From the NCBI GenBank assembly GCA_034620365.1, contig JAQGEQ010000084.1, positions 2,480,001-2,544,000 of the forward strand: a DNA stretch of 64,000 nucleotides, given 5' to 3'. Positions 33,901 through 47,200 of the stretch are shown here, piece by piece. The DNA comes from Pegea sp. RAD2-039 (lineage: Eukaryota; Chordata; Thaliacea; Salpida; Salpidae). The first letter of the stretch is position 1. Each line of letters starts with the position of its first letter. The notes beneath the pieces are model-generated. The model ran no database searches. It was not told where the DNA came from and worked only from the letters and a program-made list of their open reading frames with translations. A program made the translations under genes and the position numbers.

Positions 33901-34653
33901 TTTATATAGCTTTAAACTTACTTTACTATCTACCATAGCATAAGTACACTTTTTTTGGCAAATAACACACACTGGATTGGTTGCTGAAAAAAACGATAAA
34001 CAAGCTTAAACAATCAAAATACTGTGATTAATTTCAAATTTGTTGGCTGTTTAAATCAAGTATTTACATCTATTTATAGCCAATATCAAATTGAAAACAA
34101 TAATTTGAAAATATTTTAGAAAAATATCTTTGGTTAGTTATTAATAATTATTTTTTAGAGAGCCATGTTTTTCTAAAAGTCTTTTTATAATTAGCTTATA
34201 GATTGCTTATTATAATTAACAATTATATCTTGATATAATGCTAGATCTAAGATCTACTAAATAGCTGATAAAGTTAGTCAAGTTTCATATTCTATTCAAG
34301 GGTTACGGAAGAATTTTTTTATTCTAAATAGATGTAAATCCTAATTTTTTTCTCATTAAGGACACAATCATTGAATACATCTAATTCCCGATGTACTAAT
34401 ATAATTTTTTAAAGAAAAATTAGCCTACCAACCAGGTGGTACTTTGCTGGGTGTATCTAAATTTTCTTGATATAAAACATTTAGTTGTAATTAATTATTA
34501 AAATGATAAAATGACAATAAATACTATGATTGAAAACTTACCTTTTTGCTCGCACTTTACACAATAAACATGTAAACAGTTTGTTATCAAAAATTTACAA
34601 AAGCTGATATCGGCTTTTTTATGACAATAATTACAATGTAACCACTGCTCCAT
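27945..34653 (-). CDS. RNF212: RNF212/ZIP3-like RING finger protein (meiotic recombination)
   Basis: The RNF212/Zip3/ZHP family are SUMO/ubiquitin ligases on synapsed chromosomes that stabilise crossover intermediates. Nine exons on the minus strand: 34653-34542, 33983-33922, 33749-33666, 33102-33046, 32857-32811, 32484-32434, 31991-31930, 28214-28118 and 28041-27945 (TAA). Total 669 nt and 222 residues, in phase throughout. The RING is C7-x2-C10…C26-x-H28-x2-C31-x2-C34…C43-x2-C46. It starts MEQWLHCNYC and contains NCLHVYCVKC and NPVCVICQKKC, the family layout. Residues about 57-145 are a coiled coil (KDIFIFFKSPDLLEK, RKFQSNQLIMLQKAE, ENTKLKELVNTLEHK). A Ser/Arg/Pro-rich tail follows (SRGTPRTIDP, TPRRNSRTEE). 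The last codons could alternatively splice at GCA|GTGAGT. Which paralogue (RNF212 or RNF212B) is uncertain. Confidence 0.85.
28215..31929. other. 3.7 kb intron of the RNF212-like gene
   Basis: This is the only long intron of that gene. It is AT-rich with no family-like exon. A minus-strand frame around 28439-28560 is open but has no acceptor of the right phase, so a skipped or alternative exon cannot be excluded. Confidence 0.4.
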
Positions 34654-37600
34654 TATTTTTGATAAATTGTCAACACTAAATCTTGAATTAATGTCTGTAA
34701 AGTTTATAAAAAAATAATTTTAGACCAATTTTATAAAAAAACAAAAAGTATTAAAAACAAATGTTTACTAAACCCTTTTAAATTAATTTTGTAATTAAAC
34801 CTTATAATCAGTGTTACCAATTTTTATTAGTAATTAATTTAAATTATAAATTTTATACTATTATATATTTTCAAAATTATTGTTGATTTAATGTGTCAAA
34901 ACAAATATAAATGTTTCATTTTAGAATTCTCTAACAGTTTTGAAATGTAGCTTAGCTTAATTTTCATAAAAACTGACGTTTGCCATAGTTTTCTTGGTTA
35001 ATCACATTTTGAATAACATTTTGGTTAATCATCCAGCTTTTGTAAATGAAATACTACAAAAGTTAACATTAAACTGTAATGATTAAATAACTTTAGTACC
35101 AAAATTATTCATTTAAAATGGTCGTTTTTATTTTTAAGTTTATCTACGCAGTTTCATTCTTCAAAAATTTGAAAAAAGAGCAATTAGATTTTGTGAAACT
35201 GTGCGCAATGCAACTATTTTCATTCGTTAAGTTACAATTAAATTTTAGAACCAAATTTATAAATTAATTTCAAAAATGTTGTCAACTCTGTTTGTCTCTA
35301 ATTTCTTTAAGTTAGTTACGTAAAAGTTCTCATGTCACAATTTCTAATCGTTTTAAACGTAACTTATTTAGTTTGCCAGATAGAATTAACTGTAAAAATT
35401 GATGCTGTGAAACCATTCATGATATAAAAATGCTCTTTTTAAAAAATTAATTGATATTCATGTGATTATTGTTACTTTTTACTTAAATGTAAGATAAAAC
35501 TTATGTAGAGCTAATAGTTTCATAAAAGATTAAAAATAAATCAGAGATTTTTTACCAATAATAATAATACATTTTATGAAACTAACTTAGAAACGTTTGA
35601 TTTGAAAAAGTATTTTTCTTCTAAGTAATAATGCATATTACTGTTGCGTAGGCTAAGCAATAATAATTTTTTTAATTGTAGACTGTAAGCTGAATATATA
35701 ATAACTCTTATATCAATAGAAATTATTTTTTTGTAATTGATAGTACTAAGACCATGTTTCCGATTTAAATTGATGTAACAAGCTGTGAAAATTAAAGTAT
35801 CATTAGTTAACACAATACAAATAAAAACTATTTCAGTTATAACCAAACCCTTAATTAAAAAATTCTTTACATCCTAGTTTAAAATTAATTGTTCGGCTTT
35901 AAAACAAATTTTAAAAGCAATATTTTGAATATATACAAGCAAGCATACTATGGTACATTTAAGCCTATTAAAAGTACTTTTTCTTTCAATTTTTTGAAGG
36001 CACATTAAAATACAATTCATTTAAGCAGCATGTTTTATTATTGAATAAGTTAACCCTGAGTACTTTTAACTACTAAAAGGGCTTCTTACTGGCTATAGAG
36101 TTTTAACTGGTTTAAAAGGCTAATTACTCTAAACAAACTTGTTATACCTTTATGCACTTTAAGCAATAGGCGATCCTAGAAAAGATAAACGACATAAAGA
36201 CTATAATAAATCTTGTTGAAGTAGAGGCAATGATATTCACATATAGAAAGTTTTTATTTAGTACCATTAACTAAGAATAAAACTAAAACAAACATGTCTT
36301 GTTTTAATTTGAAGTTTCTTTCACTTTCTTCAATTACAACTTCTGAAAACACTTAATGAATTAGGTGAGATTAAAATAAAGAATAAATTCTTTCATTATT
36401 TGGAGTTGCTTTTAAGATGCTTCTCATTAATATAACATTTTTAAGATTTTTGCACAATAGCTTTTTAATAGTGTTAACATGGTGTTAAAATTTTATAATT
36501 AAAATCAAATATTTGTTTCTTGAATGTATGCTTATAGATTGAAGATTAATTTCAAATATTTTTAAATGTTAAACTTTTTTATTATATTTTTCAAAAACTT
36601 TAAAGATAAACTCAAATAACTTTTGGTTATCTAAGAAATTGTCGATATGTTTGCTGTTCTTTAGCCTTACAAAAATAAAGTGATTTTTAGATAAACAAAA
36701 TTTAGAAACTTATTTCAAGTAAAATTTTTTATCTAAAAATTTGATCCAATTTAAAGAAAGTTAATAAACTAATTTTCAAAAATGCATTTTATTTTAATAG
36801 CTTACTCTTTCATTAATACTTTAATTCAAAATTTGTATAAAATGATAATTAGAAATGATTAGAAGGTAGACATATTAGCTTGTAAAAGTATTTTATCCTA
36901 TATTGATATGCTGTTAATTGCTTAAACTGATTTTATTTTTAAGGCAGACACACAAGAATGTAAAAATACACAGTAATGTTTGCATGGTTGCTTTGGCTTT
37001 AATGTTTAAGTGCTTGCAATGTTGTTTTATACTGCTAAAAGCGGCATGCGACAAAAAGCATTAGTGTGATGTGACACCAAACTATTAGGATTCAGGTTTG
37101 TTAAGTTATTTGTTTAAAAAAATAGAACTGGTGTCATTATTGGTTAAAAAATTAGTTGGTCACTAATGAAATAACGCAATACCAATAAATTTCAGTAAAT
37201 AATATTTCTATAAATATTTCTACTCATCAGATAAATTAAAAATTGTTGATTCTATTAAAAGAGTGATAATAATTGTTTGTAGTTTTTCAACTTTAAAATA
37301 ATTCAGCTTTATTTTACAAAATGAAAATCAGTTGTTTGTTAATTAAATTAAAAGAATTTAATCTTTTTGGGAAAAATAGAATTATTTTACAAAATTATTC
37401 ACTAGCTAAAATAATTTAAATGAAATTGTTAACTTTACATCAAGTTAAAGATCAATTCATTATTTAAGACATCGTTCTTTAATTAGTTTTATTTATCTAC
37501 ACAATTTTAACTCAGAAAAGTGTTCTATTGATAAAGCAATAAAGAAAGTTTCAAATAGTGAGATATAATATTAAGAAAAAGTTATATCTTATTTTATAGT

Positions 37601-40590
37601 TACTTATTTAAAGCGATTCTGCATAAAACTTATTACTTCTTACGTTAAACCTATTTAACTGAGTTCATTGCTTTACAACTTTTCCAGTTTTCTCAAGATG
37701 CTAACTTTGAGATTAAGTTTCATGTCTAAGAAAAAAGATTCTGATTTTGTTGTTAAAATTTTGCTTTCAGAAACTAAGTCTAAAAATTTAATATTAATAA
37801 ATTAATGATAAATTACATTAATAAAAGTTTTTTAATTAAAATTCAGATTGATTATCTACTAATTTAATAAGCTGCAATTGAATATCAAAATTGGTGAAAA
37901 ATAATTGGAATTATGAAAATATTTTCACCTGTAATTGAATTGTTTTTAAATTCATTCATGAAAACCTTAATATACTAAAGTTATTTCAGTCGTCTTCGAG
38001 TTTAAAGTTAACAGTTATTACAAGAGTTTATCTAACTTGGTATCAAAATAGATTTTTCTAAAAGCTTTTGCTCATGAAGAAATAAGATTTTTCACTTATC
38101 AAATAAGCTTTGAAAAAACGTTTATCATCCTTTTATGCAAAATCTTACTTTAATGTGCTTATAAATTTGTTTTTGTTGTTTAACAGATTTAAAAACACAC
38201 TAAAAAGTGAAAGCAATTATCTTATGATCATTATATACATCAAAAGATAGACAAGGAATGCTTAATAATGTCTTCATTTACATCGAACTTCATCTTGTAA
38301 TGAATCCAGAAGTCTTTCTGATGCTAATCACGAGTCTTTCAACGATAAAGATCAAACAATTTCTTTTGTTGATATTCAGCTAACTCTATTTGAAAATGAT
38401 TTAGAAAATTTTCAGTTTATGATAGAAATTGATGGAGATAGAAATCAGCTTTACTAAGTTTAGTGCTAATCATATTAATCATGCTAATAAACAGTTTTGA
38501 TTAAGAAATTTAAAAGTTTACATCTTATCGTATAGTAGTAAATTGATTGGTTTACATTTTTCATCTCAAATTTAATCAATAAAATAAGAAATTTGCTGAT
38601 ATAAGTCAAAAAGAAATATTTTCATTTATCTGTTTGTTAATCATCTAGATATTTGTACAAAAAAATTAAGTGAGAAATTTCAGATTTTTCTCGACAATTC
38701 GAAGCTCTATTATTTTGTTTCTAAAATTGAGAAAAAAGGGATTTTATTCTTGAATAACTGAGATGCTGAAAAGAAGAGAAAGTAAAAATAATTGAATTAA
38801 CTATTTCAGTTTGTATTAACTTCGACAAGAATGATGAAGCAGTGTTGAAAATTTGAAGCTTAGATTATTAAAGATTTAAAAAAAAACTTTTTAATCTGAA
38901 AATTATAGGCATTGAACTTGAAATGAAATAATTTAAAATCAAATACAAGAAAGATTATCTCTAAGAAGTTTTTGGTTTGATAAGTTTTATAAAAATAGAA
39001 ATACTGTTTGTTTCAAAGCAGCCTTAAACTATAATCTTTATTATGAATAAAAACGGCAATATTTGAATCATAAGCATTTATTCAATAATATAGATACATA
39101 TTTTTGATATTTTCAATAGAAACAAAAAATCTTGCTAGATTAAACCACTTAAATAGTAGTATTGTTGTGTACAATAATGGAAGAAGAAATTTCTGTAATC
39201 TGATGCATATGTTATATTACACAAATAATTTTGTAATCTTTTAATAACCATCAATTTACATCCGGGGTAGTAAGTGCACTACTTGTACCAAAAACATCTT
39301 TCCTGCATCTTCCTTTTATTCAATTACTGACAAACTCTAAATACTTTGATTCAGATTGACTGATAGAAGTTACTATCTTGTTTCATCTTCATTTATAATT
39401 GAAGGTCGGAAATTGCGATCAAATAATACAATTATGAATAAGCTCAGCTTAAGACACAGCTTAAGACCTCATATAATCTGAATTGTGTCATTTAAGACTG
39501 ACTGCATTAAACGATTGGAAATGAAAAAAAGATTGGAAACAACGGAGAGAAATAAGATTAATTTTTATATATCTTGTTTACTTATTTAATTTTAACTAAG
39601 TTCTTTTCCTCTGCTCTACTTTTAATATTATTAATTTTGATATTAACTTCATTCTTCCAAAAAAGCTTACAAAAGTTTTCTTCATATTAAATTCATTTAT
39701 TGACTCGAAAGCTAATTACAGATTCTCAAAACTTAGTTTTCCTCCCATGTTTTAATAACAATAAAAATGTTTATATTTCTTCCATTTGATGGAGCGTGAC
39801 AGCAGATTTATGGAAGTGGAAACATCTGCTAGTGCTGAATAGAAATCTGGGTCTTAAGGTGTGTATTTATGCTTAAGATAAAATAAACAAAAAGATCAGA
39901 AACCTGAAAAAAGGTTGTAAATGAAAACGCAAGTAAATTACACATTAAAAAAGTCTAGCTCAAAAAACATGCAATTTTTTCATTAAAAAAAGCTTTAGAG
40001 ATATCTTCAGATAAATACAACCGTTGGTGTTTCAGCTGTGAAATAACAAATGAACTGATATTCATCAAATTTCGTTGAACAAGTGAGAAGACTCCTGGTT
40101 TTTACATCGCTCTGACATTTATAATGTCTCATAAAATCATTAAACTTCAGTTTGACTAATTACCAAAGTCGAGTTGATTGAAATTCTGATCTACGGTCAA
40201 ACAGTGACGTCAGACTTGTAAAGATGTAACTTCATGTTTTAAAAGAGTGTAAGTAAAAATGAAATGTTTTATATTTTGGTGGCTCAATCATGAAATTCAT
40301 TCCGAAAGTGAATGGATTATACAAGGAATAAGCTTGCCAAATATTTGGAAAAGATTTTGAAATTCCGCAGCGATTTTCTATCAGCGTTAAAATTCAATTT
40401 GAAAAACAGATGAAAAAGTTTAAATAAATTTCTGACTTTATTTGTTAGTCATTAATTGCTTGGAAATTTTGGCCAGAATACTGCTGGGAACACTCCTCTA
40501 AAGTTATGAATAAAAAAGCTTTTAAAATTGTTTCCAACAAAAACTTGAGTTTATGATCAGGTTAATGGTAATGATTTTATACTTTGACAG
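34654..40590. other. Gene-poor AT-rich stretch
   Basis: About 6 kb of A/T-rich sequence with stops in all frames. It begins with the presumptive RNF212-like promoter. Only a 60-codon acidic open frame at 38278-38457 (listed separately) departs from background. No RNA gene or intact element is seen. Confidence 0.45.
38278..38457 (+). other. Short acidic open frame, possible exon
   Basis: The frame is open from after a TAA at 38276 to the TAA at 38455-38457 and reads HRTSSCNESRSLSDANHESF and then ISFVDIQLTLFENDLENFQF. Its Asp/Glu/Ser/Asn content and balanced codons differ from the Phe/Leu/Lys/Ile noise around it. There is no ATG in this frame, no strong acceptor and no similarity I recognise. 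It could be a terminal exon, a relic or chance. Confidence 0.2.
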
Positions 40591-40591
40591 T

Positions 40592-40676
40592 AAATTCAAA
40601 ATTCAAAATTCAGCATTCAAAATTCAAAATTCAAAATTCAGCATTCAAAATTCAAAATTCAGCATTCAGCATTCAC
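40592..40676. repeat. Minisatellite of ATTCAAA / ATTCAGC units
   Basis: A run of 7-bp units: ATTCAAA repeated and interspersed with ATTCAGC in a higher-order pattern of about 21-28 bp, ending ATTCAGCATTCAC. Just downstream, 40752-40778 contains CTTGAAGTTTGAAG repeats. Confidence 0.9.
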
Positions 40677-43591
40677 AACGGTTTAATGAACAAATTATTA
40701 ACAATAAATTTCTAGTTGATAATTTTGATTAATTATCTGAAACATGAATACAGCTTGAAGTTTGAAGCTTGAAGTTTGAGTTAATGACAGTTAACCGTCA
40801 GTTTGTTAACAACAGCAGGTAAGCCTCACTCTCGTTTAGAAAATTAATTCCTAAAGAAGACTGTCATGCATAGACGCATATCTAAAAGATCTACAAAACA
40901 GATGTAAAGGGTCCTAAAAAATAATCAGGTCATCTATCCCCTTGCTCAAAAATATTGCTGAGCTTGCGTTAGCGTCCGGGTGCACGCGACGCTCACACAT
41001 TCCTTCTCTCTTTTTTCTTACTCTCGAAAAAAACGGAACCCTCAGCTCATAGTAGCAGCTTCCAGTTACTACATGAGTCGGTTTACTGAAGCTAGCTGGT
41101 CAGTCTATCAACTCTGATATTTGTTTCTTTCAATGATTTTTATTTGAAATACTTTTTTGCTGTTGCATCGAGAATTTGTTTATTTTTAATGAGTCATTTT
41201 CAGTAAGTTTAAAAGTTGTTTTCTCATCGAGCTTTTAACAGCTTGTCGGCGGGCTCTGTAAGCCTCAGGCTCGGCTGAGCTTTATTTATTTTCTGTTAAG
41301 TAAAGTGCTTAACTATTAATGTACCCGTTTGTTGGCAAGCAGTCACAAATGCTTTCCAAAATATTCATCACAAGCTTTATTTAGGTGCAAGATAGGTTTA
41401 AGAGCGAGTACTTCCCACCAAAATTTTTTTAAATATTTTTTGTGACACCTTTAGACATTTTTAATCAATAGGATTTCTTCAGTTGAAGTAATTGATGTTT
41501 AACTGAATTATTTATTAATTGGTTTTTCTGAACTTTAATTTTTTCGCAACTAATAGAAAGTTGGTTGAAGGTTAGAGTCGTTCTCTAGAATTGCAGACAT
41601 TTTGAAATATTAAAAAACCGCAAATTAATTGATGATAAAGCGATTAAGATATATGCAACATAATAACAGAATCAAATCCAAAAAATAATTGTTTGTATTA
41701 TGAACTTTAATTATCTTTCTAATTTCTTCTTTTTATTAAATAAATATCAAAGCTGAACTTTGTTCTAAAACTTTCAAAAGTTTTCACAATAATAAATAAT
41801 AGAAGCAAATGATTTTTACCAAGGCAAGAGTATTTTAAAACAGTTGTAACTCTCAAAGGAGACAGAAATTTGAAAAAAAACCTTTCAAACATAGTGACGA
41901 GAAAGACATGTGAAGCTTGTACCAGCAGTACAATTGTTTCCACATAATACAACTGAAGAAAGTTTACTTATAAAGCAAAATGTAAAAGAACTCAGTCTAG
42001 TTAGATGGTTTTTATATCTAAAGTGATTAAACTATTTGTAAAACTTTTTTCTACTTGAAAACCAGTTTCTTTTCAATTTATTCTTTGTTTCAACGAAATC
42101 AAACAAGTAAGAGTCAGTAAAACAATTGCTTCTTTTTTAGCTTGCAGACCCTTTTTTATTTTGATTTCCTTTTTTATTCTGATTTTATGCTTAATTTAAA
42201 AAATATTTGGTTTTAATAAGATTTAAACTGTTATACTGTTCAACATTGATAGGATTTTTGTAGAGTAAATAAAAATCTTTTGGTATGCAACTGATGATGC
42301 TGCATCTGCATCATTAAAAGCTTCCGCAAGTCATGAAATAGTTTTTGATTACGTCATGAACTTTTGTTAACATTTTATCTACATAGTTTGAGCTGATCTT
42401 TATAATCCAGAATATCTCGAGTGTGAGAAAGATTTTAATGAACATTAATGACCTTTGGCGTATACAATTATTCTAATATCTATAATCAGCTCTTAAAAGA
42501 TCTGCTAATCCTACAATAAAAGACATAAAATATTAACATTTCCTTTTTTACTTATCTACAAAAATTAATGACTTTTTCGATTTCGATATTTTTGGAGTTA
42601 AAAGTAAAAAGAAGAAAAGCGTTTTTTAAAATCGAACATTTACTATTGCTAAGTAACTAAAGCTCAAACTGTTTACAGAAGTTATCAAGTCTTCTTTGTT
42701 CACGTGACTATTCTTTATGAAGCTAAAACTTTAGGACATTTAAACAATTTTTCTTGTGATCAAAAAATTATAATAAGTTAAATTTTATGTTAATCTTTTT
42801 AAAAATGTTAAAAGTTTAGTGAAGATAGTCCAAGAAGAACAAGCAATTGATGGTTTACATCAGCTAAATACTCTGCAGCATCTTTTAGCGGAAAGATCCA
42901 TTAAATAATATTGATACTTGAAAGCATTTTTATTTTAGTAGTAAAAACTTGAATTGTTATTCTAATTGTTGTTAGTTAATCTTGAAAAAAAACAATAATA
43001 TTCAGGAAAGTTACCAGAAAAACTATTGTGCTTTTTTAAGTGCGAAAAATTATATTTAAAGTTTTTTTTACTTTGAGTTAAACTTTGAAAATTATTAAAA
43101 ATTTTATTGTTTGAAACTTTGAATATGCAGCAAAAATTTTTGGAAATTATCTTTCATCATGAGATCTCACTGAAATACTCTCAAGTTTTTCAGACCAATG
43201 ATTTATTTGTTACTTCTAAATAAGCTCTCATTAGATATTAAATAAATCATATTTAATTGCCATAAAAGGTCAATATACTGAAGTTAATTATTTACAGAAC
43301 GTTTTAAATATAGATTTTGTATCAAGTCAAGGTATAAATTATATAATTATCTAAATACTTTTAAGTATTTTGTTGTTTAATCAATACCTAATGCTTTATT
43401 GAACTAATAAAAATATTTAAAATCCATCAGTTACTTTTTGTTTTTAAGATGAAGTCATCAGTGATGCTTTCATAATTAAACAAATTTGATAAAAATGTGT
43501 CTTGAAGAAACAAAGCGTCGACGTATAACACAATGAATTGTTGCAATCTCTTTATATTGGTTTTCTGACCATTTTCAGCAATCTTGCTTTT
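40677..43591. other. Gene-poor stretch with a GC-rich patch
   Basis: About 40940-41290 is locally much less AT-rich, with several CpGs (GCGTTAGCGTCCGGGTGCAC, GCGACGCTCACACATTCC) and a CTCAG/CTGAG inverted repeat near 41263-41280 (CCTCAGGCTCGGCTGAGC). It could be a promoter or first exon of a gene with a long first intron, or an old repeat. The rest is A/T-rich and empty. Confidence 0.4.
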
Positions 43592-44262
43592 TTATTATTA
43601 CAATAAATGCGAAGGAGGGTGCCTGAAAAGAGCACCTCTCCCAACATTCTCACAAATAATACTATCATATATAATCAGAGTATAAAGATAGAAAGCAAAC
43701 GATGTAACACATGACATTTCAATAGCCCCATACAATATAATAGTGAATAATTATATAGAATGTTTATGAAACGAAAAAGAGTTTACAGTTTAGAAACGAC
43801 AATTTTGGCAACATTACAACAGTTCAACTTGAACAGCACGAGTGATTCTGACATGACAATGTCTGATGCCATCTGGCTCTAAGTACTAATTGTGTGGTAT
43901 GAGAAAAATATACTCTAATTAAAGTACCAAGTGATATGATACTAAGGTGTGTGTGTCTCGTCTGAGTTGATATAACTTGAGGGAAGGAATAACGGAAAAA
44001 AGTATCAAATTAAAGGTCAATTAAATTGTGGAGAATTTTAAAAATAAGAATTAAGTCGTATTTAATTCGTCGAATTTCCAAAATATCTAAATTGAAGAAG
44101 CTAAGACGATGTTTATAACTATAGTATTTAATATTAAGTTTCCTACATACTAATCTCGTAAATGTTGCCTGAACAGACTCGAATTTTTTAATATCACTAA
44201 CTTGATATGGCATTCCATGCACTGACATTGTATTCAAGAATTGGACGTACGTACAATGTTAT
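43592..44262 (-). mobile_element. Non-LTR retrotransposon family A, second truncated copy
   Basis: This is the minus-strand copy of the element at 17305-18475. It encodes SDIKKFESVQATFTRLVC, the LNIKYYSYKHRLS stretch and LEIRRIKYDLILIFKILHNL (about 44240-44010). It then runs through the 3' UTR to the conserved terminal block at 43657-43592. The 5' end is truncated near 44262. It has fewer stops than the first copy in the shared part but is incomplete. Confidence 0.85.
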
Positions 44263-47200
44263 TATAATGTTTTTATGACCCCAAAGTTATTTTAATAAAT
44301 GTGGTTAACTTTATATTTAAGTAAATACTTGTCAACATAGAGTGATTACATATAAAAAAATGATTTTTACAAAGATTCGGTATCAATGATTTGCACTAAA
44401 AGAATAATTTCTGTAAAAAAACTGAACCATTTCTTGAATACTTCAAATTCTGAAGATATTTTAATAAAAATCTGTAGAAAAACTGAAGTTAAAAATAAGT
44501 TAGTTTCTTCAGTTGTATTTTTATTGATAAAACAAAATTTCTGAGTTTAAACAAAGTTTTTTTTAAGAAACATACAATTAAATTTTGTTATTGGCTGTAA
44601 AAAGCAAAAGACAGCAATCTCTGCTACCAAGCACAAGATATATCCTTGAGAAAAACTTTTTCAGACTTGTTTTAACAAATGTTGCTGTTAACTGGTTCAC
44701 TCCGAACAGCTTTCTATTAAACTTGCTTTTAATCAGCAAGAGAAGGAGACAGCTTTACAAGAAGTTCAAATCAAAACACTATGATATTAAAAGTTTGTTT
44801 TTACTTCAATACTTTGCTTTCAACATCGAAATATTTCTTTATAGATTTTTACGATATCAATTCAATGTAAAAGCTATTTTTAACAACACCGTATTTTTGT
44901 TTATAAATATTTATAAACAAGGATATTTACATAAAACATCTTTTTAGTAGTCATCAAGTTTTTTCAGTAAAATATTTTATTATTACTTTAACCTTTCTAT
45001 TAACGATTAATAATGTAAATATAAAACTTTTAATATCTAGAAAGACAGTTAGATTATATATAATTCTATTTTAGTTATTTTAAATTAATTAATAGTACTT
45101 ATGATTTTTATTGCTTTAAACCTAATTAAAATATCTTTTAGCTAGAGAACAGTTAACACATAAAAGTAAAAGTTATATTTATAAAAATGTAAAAGTATAA
45201 ACTTTTCTGAAAAGTCAAAATTAGATTCAAAGCTAGTTTGAGATAATTTTTCAACCACCGCTAATTACCAAATGATTTTCTTTTTAGTAATGAGATCTAC
45301 ATAGATTCAATAAAAAAGTTTCTATTTTGATAGAGATAGTTTCAAATCAATTTAAAATATATCAGAGAAAGTAAATTGGTGTTTTGGTAGATATTTTTTC
45401 GTTGTTCTAATAAATTGAATTGTCATTTTTTAAGGTTTGTTACGAATTCGTTTCGAATTGTAAAAATGTTAACAAAATTGTGTTTCTTATGCTATGGTAC
45501 AAATTATTTTATCAAAACTCTAAAAAATCTTTCTGAAAAATCTTTATAAAGATTGAAATAGAGAAAAAGGATTGATTGAATTTGTGAAAAAGCCGAATAT
45601 TTGTAACTTATGTAAGTAACAAATAGAAAATATTTCAAAATAATTCTTACCAATTTTATGATGGAATATTTTTTCTTCTATTTTTAAAAATATTTTCTTT
45701 TATTAGCAAATTGTCAAACAGTTCAAAGAAAAAAGACAAAAAGTCTTGTTATGCAAAAAAGATTTGAGTTTTTTATTGAAAGCATTTTACAAACTCAAAG
45801 AAACTTGTTACTTCATTAAAATGTTTTGTGTGACTATTTTTTTAGTATTTGTTGATCAAAGTGGTTTTATTTAAAGTGAATTTCTTATTCTTTTAACTTT
45901 CAAACGATTTTTATCAACAAATATTCCTTACATGTAATTGAAAGTATGAATTATTGACAATTTTAAAGGTTTCAGCGAAAAGTCTGCTAGTGAGTTAGCT
46001 TCAAATCTCTCAGTTTTTTTTTTCTATATTTTTACCGAATATCAAAAATCATTTATCAAAATTTTATTAGAAAATTATTACAGAATGTTTTTGAGAATTT
46101 GTGAAAATAGGAGTGGTTAAATTGAAGAACTTTTGCAAAGTATGCCAAGCGTTAAAAATTCTCTGTTTTTGTCGTATAACCCCCAGCAAAATTATTGCTT
46201 TCAAATAGCTTCAACATTTACAAATTTACAATTATAAAACTTTTAAAATTGAACAAATATTATTTATATTTATAAATTGATTATTAATTGTTTTGGGATA
46301 TTATTTATTTATATATTTAAAATTGGATTAATTACTCAAGATATATCTGAAAGATATAAATATATAATTTAACCAATTAAATATTTTCCTAATAACTAAC
46401 AGTCAAGTTGATTTTAGTCTAATAAAATATACAATAATTTTCAAAAAATTAAATTATCTGATTTGAAACCTTTTTTAGATTGTTTTAATATTTTACTGTT
46501 TTTTTATTTTTTGTCAAAAAAGTTTTGTTTTTAAATTGAAACATTTAAATATAATTAAAAATTGCAAATGTTTCAAATTGTAATTTTTTGAAGTTTTATT
46601 TAAAGATTCATAAATTATTTTGTAAAAGTATTTTCACTTTTAATGTATCTACAAACCTCTTAAAAGTTTACAAATTAAATAATGAATGAAACTTCAGTTA
46701 GTTTTCCATTTAGTAAGAAATATAGATGTTACTTGACAAGTTAGAGAAATAGAATTTCTTAAACTTTTGTAATTGAAAGCTATTAGGTAGGTATTTAAAA
46801 CGTGTGAAGAAATCATCTAAATAATATTTACTTAGGCGAAGTTTTTTGCGCTTCAATAAGACACCATAGACTTCTTTAAACTTTGAAATGGAAATTTGTG
46901 GTTTATAGTATATCATTAAGCACAAGGTTTTCAAGTTAGCAGTTTCAGCGTTTCATCATTCAAAATATTTTGCTGAAAGTCTGATTATAAAAAGAGCTAG
47001 TAGAAGTTTGCTGATAACTTTGAGTATAAACAAACATATTTGCAGCTAGTACATATTTTCAATAAAAACTCAATATTATTAGTTGATACATTAAATGAGT
47101 TGAAGTTGACGATAAAATCGTTTAAAACACCAATAAATCAACTTCATCAACCAAAATAGCTTATAGATGTCTGCGTTTGCATCAAAAGATTAATATCGAT

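Noticed and set aside
41719-41952. 77-codon minus-strand open frame
   Set aside because: It has no family similarity, no ortholog-like motif and no splice partners. It is background in AT-rich sequence.
44585-44947. 120-codon open frame on the plus strand
   Set aside because: It has no ATG (begins at TTG), Phe/Leu/Ile/Lys-dominated composition typical of AT-rich noncoding DNA, no splice context and no recognisable family.
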